From NCBI GenBank assembly GCA_964479045.1, contig CAYZJI010000004.1, positions 104,273 to 168,272 on the forward strand: a stretch of DNA of 64,000 nt, read 5' to 3'. The DNA is from 2-02-FULL-47-50 sp964479045. GTDB taxonomy: Bacteria > Pseudomonadota > Gammaproteobacteria > Eutrophobiales > Eutrophobiaceae. Below, piece by piece: positions 40,566-49,640 of this stretch; position 1 is the stretch's first letter, and each line of letters starts with the position of its first letter. Made by a program: the position numbers and the translations under genes. The notes beneath the pieces are model-generated. The model was not told where the DNA came from and searched no databases. It saw only the letters and a program-made list of their open reading frames with translations.

Positions 40566-40961
40566 TTATTCTTTCGCAGGGTCGACACTCTCAATCTTTC
40601 TTTTCACATCCATAGGATCATCGATCATTTTGAAGACCAGATCGCTGATGCCTTTGCCGGTGACCCGTACCGTGCCGAAGCCGAAGATACGGCCAAGCAC
40701 ACCCTGTTCGATTTCCACCGTTTCAATCGAAGTTAATTTCATCTCATCCGAGTGACGGCTGATAATGCCGGTTTTGAGGATTACACGCTTGTTGGTTACG
40801 CCCATCTCCGTGGTCCTCAGTTTCAGCCATTCATAAATGGCGATCGGGATGGTGATGAGAAATATGATCCACAGGAACATGGGCAATTTCGCTATCCAGT
40901 GAAAATCAAAAAGCGCCTTGATTTCTTCACCGGTGGAGAGGGAGTCTTCGATGAATGACAT
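40566..40961 (-). CDS. Bacterial PH-domain membrane protein (YdbT-like, small)
   Basis: 131 residues. Membrane region WIAKLPMFLWIIFLITIPIAIYEWL (about residues 21-47), then a bPH2-like beta-domain (TEMGVTNKRVILKTGIISRHSDEMKLTSIETVEIEQGVLGRIFGFGTVRV). It probably anchors at the inner membrane with the PH domain in the cytoplasm; its ligand is unknown. ATG 40961 (MSFIEDSL) follows AAGGAA. It is the last gene in the minus-strand run with DJ-1 and ctpA, convergent with ubiB (7 bases). Confidence 0.85.
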   Translation of the reverse strand: MSFIEDSLSTGEEIKALFDFHWIAKLPMFLWIIFLITIPIAIYEWLKLRTTEMGVTNKRVILKTGIISRHSDEMKLTSIETVEIEQGVLGRIFGFGTVRVTGKGISDLVFKMIDDPMDVKRKIESVDPAKE

Positions 40962-41010
40962 AAAAATTCCTTTCAATTCAATTTGAAGAATGTTCAAAAA
41001 TAAGATGCAA

Positions 41011-41562
41011 CTAATTCCTCACCAATCCCGCTTCGACTTCGTCACGTTTTTGTTTCCCGGCAAGTACTTCGATGAGGGTGAGGGCAAAATCCATGGCAGT
41101 ACCGGGGCCACGTGAAGTGATGACGTGGTCATCGATCACGACATCTTCTCTGGTAATGCGGGTGTTGGGCAGGTTCATCTTGTCGAGGAAACCGGGGTAA
41201 GCCGTGGCTTTCCTGCCTTCCAGGACACCGGCATTGGCGAGCACCTTGGGTGCAGCACAAATCGCCGCTGTATATTTTTTACCTGCAGCCATTTTTTTCA
41301 GCAGAGATTTGATGCGTGGATCATGATCGAGGTGATCGGCGCCGGGCAGTCCACCCGGCAGTACGATCATGTCGTAATCCTGTTTCAGTGCGTTATCGAG
41401 ATCGGTATCGGGAATGAGTTTCACGCCGCGGCTGGCCGTGACGGTTTGCTTGTCCAGTCCGGCTGCCGTGACATCAATTTTCGCCCGGCGTAGCAAATCA
41501 ATAATCGTAACCGCTTCCAGTTCTTCACAACCCTGCGCCAGAGGTACGAGAACTTTCACCAT
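41011..41562 (-). CDS. DJ-1/PfpI family protein, YajL-like
   Basis: A 183-residue DJ-1 family protein. The reactive Cys102 lies in the nucleophile elbow AAICAAPKVLANAG, with Glu14 (GCEELEAV) near the active site. Such proteins act as glyoxalase or protein deglycase/chaperones under oxidative stress; the deglycase claim is debated. It resembles E. coli YajL in length and the motif ALIDLLRRAKIDV-like start. It is 8 bases downstream of ctpA. Confidence 0.9.
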   Translation of the reverse strand: MVKVLVPLAQGCEELEAVTIIDLLRRAKIDVTAAGLDKQTVTASRGVKLIPDTDLDNALKQDYDMIVLPGGLPGADHLDHDPRIKSLLKKMAAGKKYTAAICAAPKVLANAGVLEGRKATAYPGFLDKMNLPNTRITREDVVIDDHVITSRGPGTAMDFALTLIEVLAGKQKRDEVEAGLVRN

Positions 41563-41570
41563 AGGCTTAT

Positions 41571-42932
41571 TTATTTACTTTGCTGGCTCAGAACTATACC
41601 GCGCAAGACATTCAGCGCTTCATACAATTCATAATCGCTGGATGATAACGGTGGTTCTTTTTCCAGATCGTCCTCCTGTCCCTGTAAATCCGGGGCTTCC
41701 TGCACCTGGGCATCCTTGTCTGTCGCCGGAGTTTCGCTGTCACCATTGCCGTTTTCGAGATGACGGTTGAGGTTGGCTTCTTTCACGATTCCGTTACCAT
41801 CATCTTCTGCCTGTTTTACGGTGACCTTGTCGATGACAATGTCTGGTTTAATGCCTTCCGCCTGTATCGAGCGTCCATTCGGCGTGAAATAACGCGCGGT
41901 TGTCAGCTTGACGGCAGCCTGATTGGACATGGGCAGTATGGTTTGCACGGAGCCTTTGCCGAAGGTCTGTTGTCCCATGATGACTGCCCGTTTGTGATCC
42001 TGCAGGGCGCCAGCCACAATTTCTGAAGCGGACGCCGATCCTTCATTAACCAGAACGATCATGGGCAGGTTTTCAAACAAATCGACTGGCTTGGCATTGA
42101 AACGCAGTTCCGAATCCTTGATGCGACCTTCGGTGTATACGATCAATCCCTTGTTGAGGAACAGATCTGAAACTTCTACGGCTGCGTTCAGTACTCCACC
42201 GGGATTGTTGCGCAGATCGAGCACGATGCCTTTAAGGTCGTTGTTATTTTCCTGTATGAGTTTTTCGAGTTCGGTACGCAGATCTTCAGCAGTCCTCCCC
42301 TGGAAGCTGGAAACACGTACATAACCATAGCCGGGTTCCAGTGTGCGGGCACGCACGCTGTTGACCTTGATCACATCGCGCACGATGGTGATCTCCAGCG
42401 GCTTTTCCTCGCCTTCGCGCAGAATCGTTAGCTTGATTTCGGTGCCGGGTTTACCGCGCATCATGTTGACGGCATCATTCAGCTCCATGCCTTTTACCGG
42501 TGTTTCATCCAGTTTGATAATCAAATCACCTGCCTTGATACCGGCCTTCTGGGCGGGAGTATCATCGATGGGTGAAATGACCTTGATCAATCCGTCTTCC
42601 ATGCCCACTTCAATGCCGAGTCCGCCGAATTCACCGGTGGTGCCTTCCTGCAGATCACGATAGGACTCCGGATCGAGATAAGTTGAATGCGGGTCAAGCC
42701 CGGCCAGCATGCCGCGGATGGCATCTTCAAGGAGTTTGCGATCATCCACCGGCTCTACATAATCATTTTTAATCTTGGCGAACACTTCAGTAAAGGTACG
42801 CAATTCGTCGAGCGGCAGGCCTTCCGGGGCCGCAGGTTGCGTTTCGGCCTCATTCTGGCCGATGGCCAGTTGCAGACCGAGCAGCGTCAGTAGCAGGAAC
42901 ATAAAAAAGTTACGGATAACGCGATTCATCAT
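41571..42932 (-). CDS. ctpA: C-terminal processing peptidase, S41 family
   Basis: A 453-residue periplasmic protease. An N-terminal signal (NFFMFLLLTLLGLQLAIG) is followed by a PDZ domain (GIEVGMEDGLIKVISPIDDTPAQKAGIKAGDLI) and the S41 catalytic core: Ser in VNEGSASASEIVAGAL, Lys in QQTFGKGSVQTI. An acidic, Gln/Glu-rich C-terminal tail follows. It probably trims envelope proteins or murein hydrolases. gpmI-envC-ctpA is a common gammaproteobacterial order; the gap to envC is 180 bases. Confidence 0.93.
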   Translation of the reverse strand: MMNRVIRNFFMFLLLTLLGLQLAIGQNEAETQPAAPEGLPLDELRTFTEVFAKIKNDYVEPVDDRKLLEDAIRGMLAGLDPHSTYLDPESYRDLQEGTTGEFGGLGIEVGMEDGLIKVISPIDDTPAQKAGIKAGDLIIKLDETPVKGMELNDAVNMMRGKPGTEIKLTILREGEEKPLEITIVRDVIKVNSVRARTLEPGYGYVRVSSFQGRTAEDLRTELEKLIQENNNDLKGIVLDLRNNPGGVLNAAVEVSDLFLNKGLIVYTEGRIKDSELRFNAKPVDLFENLPMIVLVNEGSASASEIVAGALQDHKRAVIMGQQTFGKGSVQTILPMSNQAAVKLTTARYFTPNGRSIQAEGIKPDIVIDKVTVKQAEDDGNGIVKEANLNRHLENGNGDSETPATDKDAQVQEAPDLQGQEDDLEKEPPLSSSDYELYEALNVLRGIVLSQQSK

Positions 42933-43112
42933 GGACTCCAGAAATCCTTAAAATATAGAAAATGATTATGAATTGATGGGCTAGATATAAAAGTGACCTG
43001 ATTACTTAGGTGCAATATTGCTGATAACGTTCAGGATACAGGGGTCAGGAAATGCGGGCAATAACGGCGATCCGGCAGAGGCCGCAAAATTGAACGCAGC
43101 CAGAGGGCAGTA

Positions 43113-44300
43113 TCAGCGTTTGCACCAGAGGGTTGGATTCTGGGCCTTGCCCCGGTGCCGTATCTCGAAATACACGCCGGGCGTGCCCTGGCCGCCGGTA
43201 TCGCCCACGTGGGCAATCGTTTCACCACCCAGCACCCAGTCGCCGGCCTTTTTCAGCAGGTTCTGGTTGTAACCGTACAGCGTCATATAGCCATCTCCGT
43301 GATCCAGAATGATGAGCTGGCCGAGATTGCGGAACCAGTCAGCGAAGATGACCCGACCGGTATATACTGCCCGCACTTCTGCGCCCGCTGTGGCACCGAT
43401 TTTTACACCCTGCCATTTCAGGGAGTTGCCGCGCCGGGTACTGCCGAAGGTATGCAAAAGACGGCCTTCGGTGGGCCAGCTCAGCTTGCCCTGTAACCTG
43501 CCGAACGGTTCGATGTCTTCATAAAAGGGAACGTTGCCGCTGTCCTCGTCCAGGTCATCCAGCAGTTTGCTCAGCTTGCGTTCATGCTCCTGCAGTGAAT
43601 TCAGTTCATCACCCTTGGCGCTGATTTCATTCTGCAGACGCTTGAGAATGTCATTACGGGATTCGCGCTGTTCCGCCAGTTCTTCACGTTTGGCGAGATG
43701 GCGTAATTTGAGCTGTTCCAGTTGCTCTGTTTCGGAGACCAGACTGGACTTGAGCTCATTCACCAGGTCCACCTTGTCCTTGATGGTGTTGATGGTCTCG
43801 ATACGCGACCGGCTGGAATAATCATAATAGGCGAGTACCCGTCCAACGCGCGCCGGATCCTCCTGGTTCAGCAACAGTTTCAGATAATCGTTGCGACCGG
43901 CCATGAATGCCGAGCGTACATGTCGCGCCAGGGTGGAGCGTTCAGCATTCAAGGTTTGTTCATGGGCGGCGATGACGTCATTCAGTTTGTACATCCGTTC
44001 ATCGCGCTTCTGGATCTCGTTTTCAAGTTCAACCAACCGGGTGGAAAGCTCGCTGGCGGCAACTTCAGTTTCCTGCAATTCTTCCTGCAGTTTTTCAGAT
44101 TCGGATTTGGCGCTCTGGAGATCAGATTGTACGGCATCAATCCGGCTACGCACGTTTTCAAGTTCATCAGGATTCGCGGTGTCTTCAGCACTGACGCCTG
44201 TAACCAGAACAAGAGACAGGGAGAAACAGATAAACCTGCAGAACAGGTTTGAATGATGGTGCAATTTATTTCGCAGCAATGGCCTGCGCCGGTTCCGCAT
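43113..44300 (-). CDS. envC: Murein hydrolase activator EnvC
   Basis: A 395-residue periplasmic protein with a signal segment (FICFSLSLVLVTGVSA). A long coiled coil follows (about residues 40-260, LENVRSRIDAVQSDLQSAKSE), then a C-terminal LytM domain (HTFGSTRRGNSLKWQGVKIG... LILDHGDGYMTLYGYNQ). The LytM metal ligands are degenerate, as in EnvC, so it activates amidases at the septum rather than cutting murein. ATG 44300 overlaps gpmI by 35 bases. In this family FtsEX controls the coiled coil. Confidence 0.92.
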   Translation of the reverse strand: MRNRRRPLLRNKLHHHSNLFCRFICFSLSLVLVTGVSAEDTANPDELENVRSRIDAVQSDLQSAKSESEKLQEELQETEVAASELSTRLVELENEIQKRDERMYKLNDVIAAHEQTLNAERSTLARHVRSAFMAGRNDYLKLLLNQEDPARVGRVLAYYDYSSRSRIETINTIKDKVDLVNELKSSLVSETEQLEQLKLRHLAKREELAEQRESRNDILKRLQNEISAKGDELNSLQEHERKLSKLLDDLDEDSGNVPFYEDIEPFGRLQGKLSWPTEGRLLHTFGSTRRGNSLKWQGVKIGATAGAEVRAVYTGRVIFADWFRNLGQLIILDHGDGYMTLYGYNQNLLKKAGDWVLGGETIAHVGDTGGQGTPGVYFEIRHRGKAQNPTLWCKR

Positions 44301-45855
44301 AAAGTTTAAGCAAGGGTGTGCCGGTCATTTCTTTCGGGATGTCCAGTCCCATCAGGCTTAACATGGTGGGCGCGATGTCGGCCAGCGTGCCGCCGCCGGG
44401 TTTGAATTCCGCCGGTCGCCCGATGTAGATCATCGGCACCACATTGGAAGTGTGTGCCGTGTGTGCCTGTGATTTGATTTTTTCCGTGGTGTAGGCGCGC
44501 ATCTGTTCGGCATTGCCGTGATCGGCGGTGATGATAATTTCACCTCCTATACGCGTCGTGGCCTCGATTACTTTGCCAAGACATTGATCAATCGTCTGCA
44601 CGGCTTTGATGGTTGCCTGAAAATCACCGGAGTGGCCGACCATGTCCGCGTTGGCATAGTTGCAAATAATCGAATCATATTTTTTGCTTTCTATTGCCTT
44701 GATTAACCGGTCCGTAACTTCATGTGCACTCATTTCCGGTTTTTGATCATAGGTGGCGACATGTGGCGACGGAACGAGGATACGATCTTCACCAGCGAAA
44801 ACACGCTCTTCGCCACCGTTGAAGAAAAATGTTACATGTGCGTATTTTTCGGTTTCGGCAATCCGCAATTGTTTCAGGCCAAGTCCGGCAATGTACTCAC
44901 CGAAGACATTACTCAGATGCTCAGGTGGAAACGCCACCGGGAATTCGTAGTTGGCCTTGTATTCAGTGAGACTGATGAAAGCTCCCAGCTTTGGTACGCG
45001 CTCGCGCGGGAAGCTTTTGAAATCCGCTTTGGTGAACGCGCGTGCAAGTTGCCGTGCACGGTCAGCGCGATAATTCGCAAACACCATGACATCGCCGTCT
45101 TCAACCCTTATGGGCGGTTGCCCGGATTTGGTGATGGCTGTCGGGTTTACAAACTCATCGGTCTCGCCGCGGGCATAGGCCATATTGACGGCGATGAATG
45201 GATCATCCGTGCGGAAATCCGCGGTGCCATCACAGATCAGATCATAGGCAGTCTTGGTACGTTCCCAACGTTTGTTGCGGTCCATCGCAAAATAGCGGCC
45301 GATGATGCTCGCAAATTTACCCTTGCCGAGACTCTTCAGTTCCAGGTAGGTGCGATGGATGTATTCTTCTGCACTTTTGGGTGGCGTGTCGCGGCCATCC
45401 AGAAAGGCATGCAGGTAAATATTTTCCACGCCGCAATCACTCGCCAGCTGTGTGACGGCAAGAATATGATCCTGATGACTGTGCACACCGCCGGGTGATA
45501 ACAAGCCGAGTACATGTACGGCTTTCTTGCTGGCGGCAGCCTGGCGAAACGCCGTGGTGAGGGTCTTGTTTTCGAAAAAAGAGCCGTTTTCTATCGCCCG
45601 AGTGATCCGGGAAAATTCCTGATCGACAATCCGGCCGGAGCCGATGGTCATGTGCCCGACCTCGGAGTTACCCATTTGCCTGGCTGGCAGGCCAACGTCT
45701 ATGCCGGAGGCACGAATCAGTGTACGCGGATGGTCCACCCACAATCGTTCCCATACAGGTTTATTTGCGCTGTAGATGGCGTTATAGACGGTGTTTTCGG
45801 AGTAACCCCAGCCATCCAGGACGATGAGGACGATTGGTCGATGTTTGATCTGCAT
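44266..45855 (-). CDS. gpmI: 2,3-Bisphosphoglycerate-independent phosphoglycerate mutase
   Basis: A 529-residue alkaline-phosphatase-superfamily enzyme interconverting 3- and 2-phosphoglycerate in glycolysis. It needs two Mn ions: LIVLDGWGYS near the N-terminus and the phosphoserine Ser64 in RQMGNSEVGHMTIG. GVHSHQDHI and TADHGNAEQM supply further ligands. About 15 residues longer than usual at the C-terminus (TPLLKLYAEPAQAIAAK). First gene of the gpmI-envC-ctpA run on the minus strand. Confidence 0.96.
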   Translation of the reverse strand: MQIKHRPIVLIVLDGWGYSENTVYNAIYSANKPVWERLWVDHPRTLIRASGIDVGLPARQMGNSEVGHMTIGSGRIVDQEFSRITRAIENGSFFENKTLTTAFRQAAASKKAVHVLGLLSPGGVHSHQDHILAVTQLASDCGVENIYLHAFLDGRDTPPKSAEEYIHRTYLELKSLGKGKFASIIGRYFAMDRNKRWERTKTAYDLICDGTADFRTDDPFIAVNMAYARGETDEFVNPTAITKSGQPPIRVEDGDVMVFANYRADRARQLARAFTKADFKSFPRERVPKLGAFISLTEYKANYEFPVAFPPEHLSNVFGEYIAGLGLKQLRIAETEKYAHVTFFFNGGEERVFAGEDRILVPSPHVATYDQKPEMSAHEVTDRLIKAIESKKYDSIICNYANADMVGHSGDFQATIKAVQTIDQCLGKVIEATTRIGGEIIITADHGNAEQMRAYTTEKIKSQAHTAHTSNVVPMIYIGRPAEFKPGGGTLADIAPTMLSLMGLDIPKEMTGTPLLKLYAEPAQAIAAK

Positions 45856-46096
45856 TAATACTTTCAGGTCATTGATATGAGGGTATCGAAGCCCGCATGA
45901 ATTCTAGCATGGAACAGTGGTCCGCCGGTATCTCATGGCGGGCCGCAATACAGGAAATTTATGGTTCCAGGCATTTTTATTCTGCCGGTGATTCACGTAT
46001 CATGCACGCCTTAATCCGGCAGGCGTGCCGGTCTGTCAATTATTGCCGGATCGGGGCCCGCAGGACATACTTGAATCATCCTTGCAGCGCATACTT

Positions 46097-46534
46097 ATGG
46101 AAAAACTTCCCGAATTCATTGCCAATCACCTCTTTCTGGTCTCGTTATTTATTGGCCTGTTCAGCCTGCTGCTCTGGAATATTCTTGGCACGGCCGTCAG
46201 CGGCGTGACTGAAGTTTCCCCGATGGAAGCCACCCGCCTTATGAATCATGAAAAAGCGGTGATGTTCGATGTACGCCCGGAAAAAAACTTTGCGGAAGGG
46301 CATGTCTTGAATGCTGTCAACCTGCCTCCGGAAAAAATATCTTCTCAGCCAGATGCCATGAAGCAGTATAGTGAACAACCGATCATCCTGTTTGCTGATA
46401 CCGCGCCTGAGTCTGTGCGTGTTGCACGCCTGCTGAAACAGCAGGGGTTCAGCCGCTTGTATACTCTGAAGGGAGGGGCACAGTCCTGGCGTACTGCGAA
46501 TCTGCCCCTGCTGCGTGATTCCACTGCCGGTTAA
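46097..46534 (+). CDS. Rhodanese-domain protein, membrane-anchored (YibN-like)
   Basis: 145 residues: one N-terminal membrane helix (about residues 10-30, FLVSLFIGLFSLLLWNILG) then a rhodanese domain (MFDVRPEKNFAEGHVLNAVNLP, YTLKGGAQSWRTANLPL). The usual catalytic Cys is replaced: the loop reads ILFADTAPESVR, so sulfur-transfer activity is doubtful. It heads a rhodanese-secB-gpsA set as in E. coli yibN-grxC-secB-gpsA, but grxC is missing. ATG 46097 is chosen because the domain starts there; the upstream frame is unconvincing. Confidence 0.85.
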   Translation: MEKLPEFIANHLFLVSLFIGLFSLLLWNILGTAVSGVTEVSPMEATRLMNHEKAVMFDVRPEKNFAEGHVLNAVNLPPEKISSQPDAMKQYSEQPIILFADTAPESVRVARLLKQQGFSRLYTLKGGAQSWRTANLPLLRDSTAG

Positions 46535-46547
46535 CCGGAAAAACAAC

Positions 46548-47048
46548 GTGACTGAAGAAAACAACAAACCAGCGCCTGCCACGGGCAATACCCGCACAGG
46601 CCAGTTCGCCATACAAAAAATCTATACCAAGGACGTGTCATTTGAAACACCGAATTCCCCGCAGATCTTTACTGAAGCATGGGAGCCCTCAGTCAACATG
46701 CAGCTCGGCAGTTCTGCAAGTCCGGTGAATGATGATCTGACGGAAGTGACCCTGAGCGTGACCGTGACGGTGAGCCTAGGTGGTAAAACCGCGTATCTGG
46801 TTGAAGCGCAAATCGCCGGTATTTTCCTGATCAAGGACTTCCCGGTCATGATGGTTGAACACATGGCGGCCACACTGTGCCCGAATATTTTGTTTCCGTT
46901 TGCTCGCGAAGTTGTGGCAGACCTCGTCACACGCGGTGGTTTTCCGCAACTGCTGCTCGCGCCGGTAAATTTTGAAGCGCTGTATGCCCAGCAGAAAAAA
47001 GTGAGTGAACAAAAAGCGGCAGAACAGGCTGGCGGCGTCAAACACTGA
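46548..47048 (+). CDS. secB: Protein-export chaperone SecB
   Basis: A 166-residue export chaperone. The tetramer keeps preproteins unfolded and passes them to SecA. FAIQKIYTKDVSFETPNSPQIF is the diagnostic N-terminus and CPNILFPFAREVVADLVTRGGFPQLLLAPVNF the diagnostic C-terminal half. The start is a GTG (46548), giving the standard length; 13 bases follow the rhodanese stop. gpsA starts 32 bases later. Confidence 0.96.
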   Translation: MTEENNKPAPATGNTRTGQFAIQKIYTKDVSFETPNSPQIFTEAWEPSVNMQLGSSASPVNDDLTEVTLSVTVTVSLGGKTAYLVEAQIAGIFLIKDFPVMMVEHMAATLCPNILFPFAREVVADLVTRGGFPQLLLAPVNFEALYAQQKKVSEQKAAEQAGGVKH

Positions 47049-47080
47049 TTGAAATCACCCATATAAAAAGATCTCAACCC

Positions 47081-48085
47081 ATGTCCAAATCACCTGTCCT
47101 GGTTGCCGGCGCCGGTTCCTGGGGTACAGCTTTGGCGATCATGCTGGCCCGTAACGGCTATCCGGTAAAGTTATGGGGTAATGACCCTGCGCATATCGCA
47201 CGTATGGTCAGTGAGAATGCCAACGAGAAATTTTTGCCCGGCATTATTTTCCCCGCCGGATTGCAACCGGTGATTGACCTTGCTGAGTTTACTGCCCAGA
47301 TTAAAGATATTGTGATTGCCGTGCCCTGCAGCGGCCTGGTCGATGTCCTTAAACAACTTGCCGCGCTGCCGACCGATAAATTCAAACTCTGTCTCGCCTG
47401 CAAAGGGTTTGGTTCCGGCGAACAGATTTTCAATCATCAAATCGTCAATGACATCCTGCATGCACGCGCGGTCACGGCCGTACTGTCCGGACCTTCATTC
47501 GCCGGTGAAGTAGCGCGGGGTTTACCGACCGCGGTTACAATTGCCGCACATCAAAGTTCCGTGGCGGAACATTTTGCCGCCTGCTTCCACAATGAAGTGT
47601 TCAGAGTCTATACACACAATGACATCATCGGTGTGCAGGTGGGTGGCGCCGTGAAAAATGTCATGGCGATTGCTGCCGGCATTGCCGATGGTCTGGGGTT
47701 TGGCGCCAACACGCGGGCGGCATTGATCACACGCGGTCTTGCAGAAATCATGCGGCTGGGAATTGCATTAGGCGGCAAACCGGAAACGTTTATGGGACTG
47801 GCCGGCCTTGGTGATCTGGTATTGACCTGCACCGACAATCAATCCCGTAACCGGAGGATGGGTCTTGCACTGGCCAAAGGCCAGTCTGCAGATACGGCAC
47901 GTGCGGAAATCGGTCAGGTGGTTGAAGGGGTGCGTACTGCAGCGGAAGTGGTCAAAATCGCCGCAAAGCACGCCATCGAAATGCCGATTACCGATCAGGT
48001 CAATAATGTGCTGACCGGAAAGATAACTCCGAAAGCCGCCGTGCAAACTTTGCTGGCGCGCGATCCCAAAGCCGAGACAGGTTGA
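47081..48085 (+). CDS. gpsA: Glycerol-3-phosphate dehydrogenase [NAD(P)+]
   Basis: A 334-residue enzyme making glycerol-3-phosphate from dihydroxyacetone phosphate for phospholipid synthesis. The Rossmann motif VLVAGAGSWGTALAIMLARNG and the catalytic Lys region QVGGAVKNVMAIAAGIADGLGFGANTRAALITRG are clear. It ends 1 base from the end of convergent trmL. secB-gpsA linkage is widespread in gammaproteobacteria. Confidence 0.97.
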   Translation: MSKSPVLVAGAGSWGTALAIMLARNGYPVKLWGNDPAHIARMVSENANEKFLPGIIFPAGLQPVIDLAEFTAQIKDIVIAVPCSGLVDVLKQLAALPTDKFKLCLACKGFGSGEQIFNHQIVNDILHARAVTAVLSGPSFAGEVARGLPTAVTIAAHQSSVAEHFAACFHNEVFRVYTHNDIIGVQVGGAVKNVMAIAAGIADGLGFGANTRAALITRGLAEIMRLGIALGGKPETFMGLAGLGDLVLTCTDNQSRNRRMGLALAKGQSADTARAEIGQVVEGVRTAAEVVKIAAKHAIEMPITDQVNNVLTGKITPKAAVQTLLARDPKAETG

Positions 48086-48086
48086 C

Positions 48087-48557
48087 TCAACTGAGCCCGG
48101 TAAATTGCTGCTGCCGCAGCGCTTCATACAGAATGACGGCAACGGCATTGGAAAGATTCAGACTGCGGCTGTCCGGCTGCATGGGAATTCTGAGGATATG
48201 ATCGGGCGGCATGCTGCCCAGCACTTCCGGCGGCAGACCGCGGGTTTCCGGGCCAAAGAGCAGGGCAATAGTCGCATTCATGCTGAAGTCCACATCCGTA
48301 TACCTGCGCCGGCCTTTGGTGGAAACGGCATAAACACTGTCCGGTTTGATAGCCGACATGCAAGTTTCCAGTGACACATGCTGCTGCACGTTGGCCCATT
48401 CATGGTAATCAAGCCCGGCGCGTTGCAGGCGCGCATCGTCCAGCGTGAAGCCCAGCGGTTTGATCAAATGCAATGCCGTGCCGGTATTCGCACAAAGCCG
48501 TATAATGTTGCCGGTATTCGGAGGTATCTCCGGTTGATAAAGCACAATGTGGATCAT
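48087..48557 (-). CDS. trmL: tRNA (cytidine/uridine-34-2'-O)-methyltransferase TrmL
   Basis: A 156-residue SPOUT-fold enzyme that 2'-O-methylates the wobble nucleotide of tRNA-Leu. MIHIVLYQPEIPPNTGNIIRLCANTG is the typical N-terminus; the trefoil-knot motifs LLFGPETRGLPPEVL and RIPMQPDSRSLNLSNAVAVILYE form the SAM site. It is a single gene convergent with gpsA and divergent from pyrD, with only 5 bases between starts. Confidence 0.95.
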   Translation of the reverse strand: MIHIVLYQPEIPPNTGNIIRLCANTGTALHLIKPLGFTLDDARLQRAGLDYHEWANVQQHVSLETCMSAIKPDSVYAVSTKGRRRYTDVDFSMNATIALLFGPETRGLPPEVLGSMPPDHILRIPMQPDSRSLNLSNAVAVILYEALRQQQFTGLS

Positions 48558-48562
48558 GATTA

Positions 48563-49534
48563 ATGGCTGTCAGCGAACAAGATAAATCACTTCTCAGTCT
48601 GGAGTTCTGCGGACTGAAACTCAATTCCCCGCTCGTATTGCTCTCCGGTTGTGTCGGTTTTGGAGAGGAATATACGCGTGTACGCGGATTTTCCAATACC
48701 GATGTCGGCGCCGTGTGCCTCAAGGGCACCACGCTCGCACCACGACTCGGCAATCCCGCGCACCGTATTTACGAAACCTACATGGGCATGCTGAATGCCA
48801 TCGGCTTGCAGAACCCCGGCACCGAAAAAGTGGTGAAAGAATATCTGCCCAATCTGGATTTTACTGAAACACGTTTCTTTGCAAACCTCTCCGGTTCCAC
48901 CGTGGAAGAATATGCCGAAATCACGCGCATCTTTGATGATTCACCGATCGATGCGATGGAGATCAACATTTCCTGCCCAAATGTGAAAGAGGGCGGCGTG
49001 GCGTTCGGTAATGATCCGGATATGTCGGCGCGTGTCGTGGCCGCCTGCCGCAAGATGACGAAGAAGCCGCTGATTACCAAGCTCTCACCCAACCAGACCG
49101 ACATCGCCGAGAACGCGCGCCGTTGCATTGAAGCCGGCACCGATGGTTTTGCCGTAATCAATACCCTCATGGGCATGGCGGTGGATGTAGAAAAACGTGA
49201 ACCTGTCATCGGCAACAATCAGGGCGGTTTGTCCGGCCCGGCGATCAAGCCGATCGCCTTGCTCAAAGTGCATCAGGTGTATCAGGTCAGTAAAAAACAT
49301 AATGTGCCAATCATCGGGCAGGGCGGTATCACCACCGTGAATGATGCACTGGAATTTTTCATCGCAGGCGCCGCCACCGTCGGCGTCGGCACTGCACTTT
49401 TTTATGATCCCTTATTGTGCCCGAAACTCAATGCAGGCATCGCCGATTACCTGCGCCGCCACAACATGAAAAACATCAGCGAACTCACCGGCACACTGCA
49501 ACTGCATGGAAATGGGAAGGAGTGTAGTGGTTAG
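48563..49534 (+). CDS. pyrD: Dihydroorotate dehydrogenase, class 1B-type catalytic subunit
   Basis: A 323-residue FMN enzyme for the fourth step of pyrimidine synthesis. The catalytic base is Cys138 (INISCPNVKEGG), the class 1 form, rather than the Ser of the membrane class 2 enzyme normal in gammaproteobacteria. LSGCVGFGEEYTRV and GTTLAPRLGNPAHRIYE fit PyrDB proteins. Class 1B usually needs a PyrK partner, which is absent from the window. A class 2 gene may exist elsewhere. Assignment as dihydroorotate dehydrogenase rests on homology only. Confidence 0.85.
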   Translation: MAVSEQDKSLLSLEFCGLKLNSPLVLLSGCVGFGEEYTRVRGFSNTDVGAVCLKGTTLAPRLGNPAHRIYETYMGMLNAIGLQNPGTEKVVKEYLPNLDFTETRFFANLSGSTVEEYAEITRIFDDSPIDAMEINISCPNVKEGGVAFGNDPDMSARVVAACRKMTKKPLITKLSPNQTDIAENARRCIEAGTDGFAVINTLMGMAVDVEKREPVIGNNQGGLSGPAIKPIALLKVHQVYQVSKKHNVPIIGQGGITTVNDALEFFIAGAATVGVGTALFYDPLLCPKLNAGIADYLRRHNMKNISELTGTLQLHGNGKECSG

Positions 49535-49640
49535 ATAGAACTATCAAAGACAAAAACGTACGCCTTGTTTTTGTGTGACATGATTAGTATGTAAAGCCAT
49601 CAATAGGCTTAAATGCGTATAACAAAAAATATATGTTTCT

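Noticed and set aside
44722..45498. A 258-codon plus-strand frame inside gpmI
   Set aside because: gpmI is unambiguous on the minus strand; this frame has no homologous motif.
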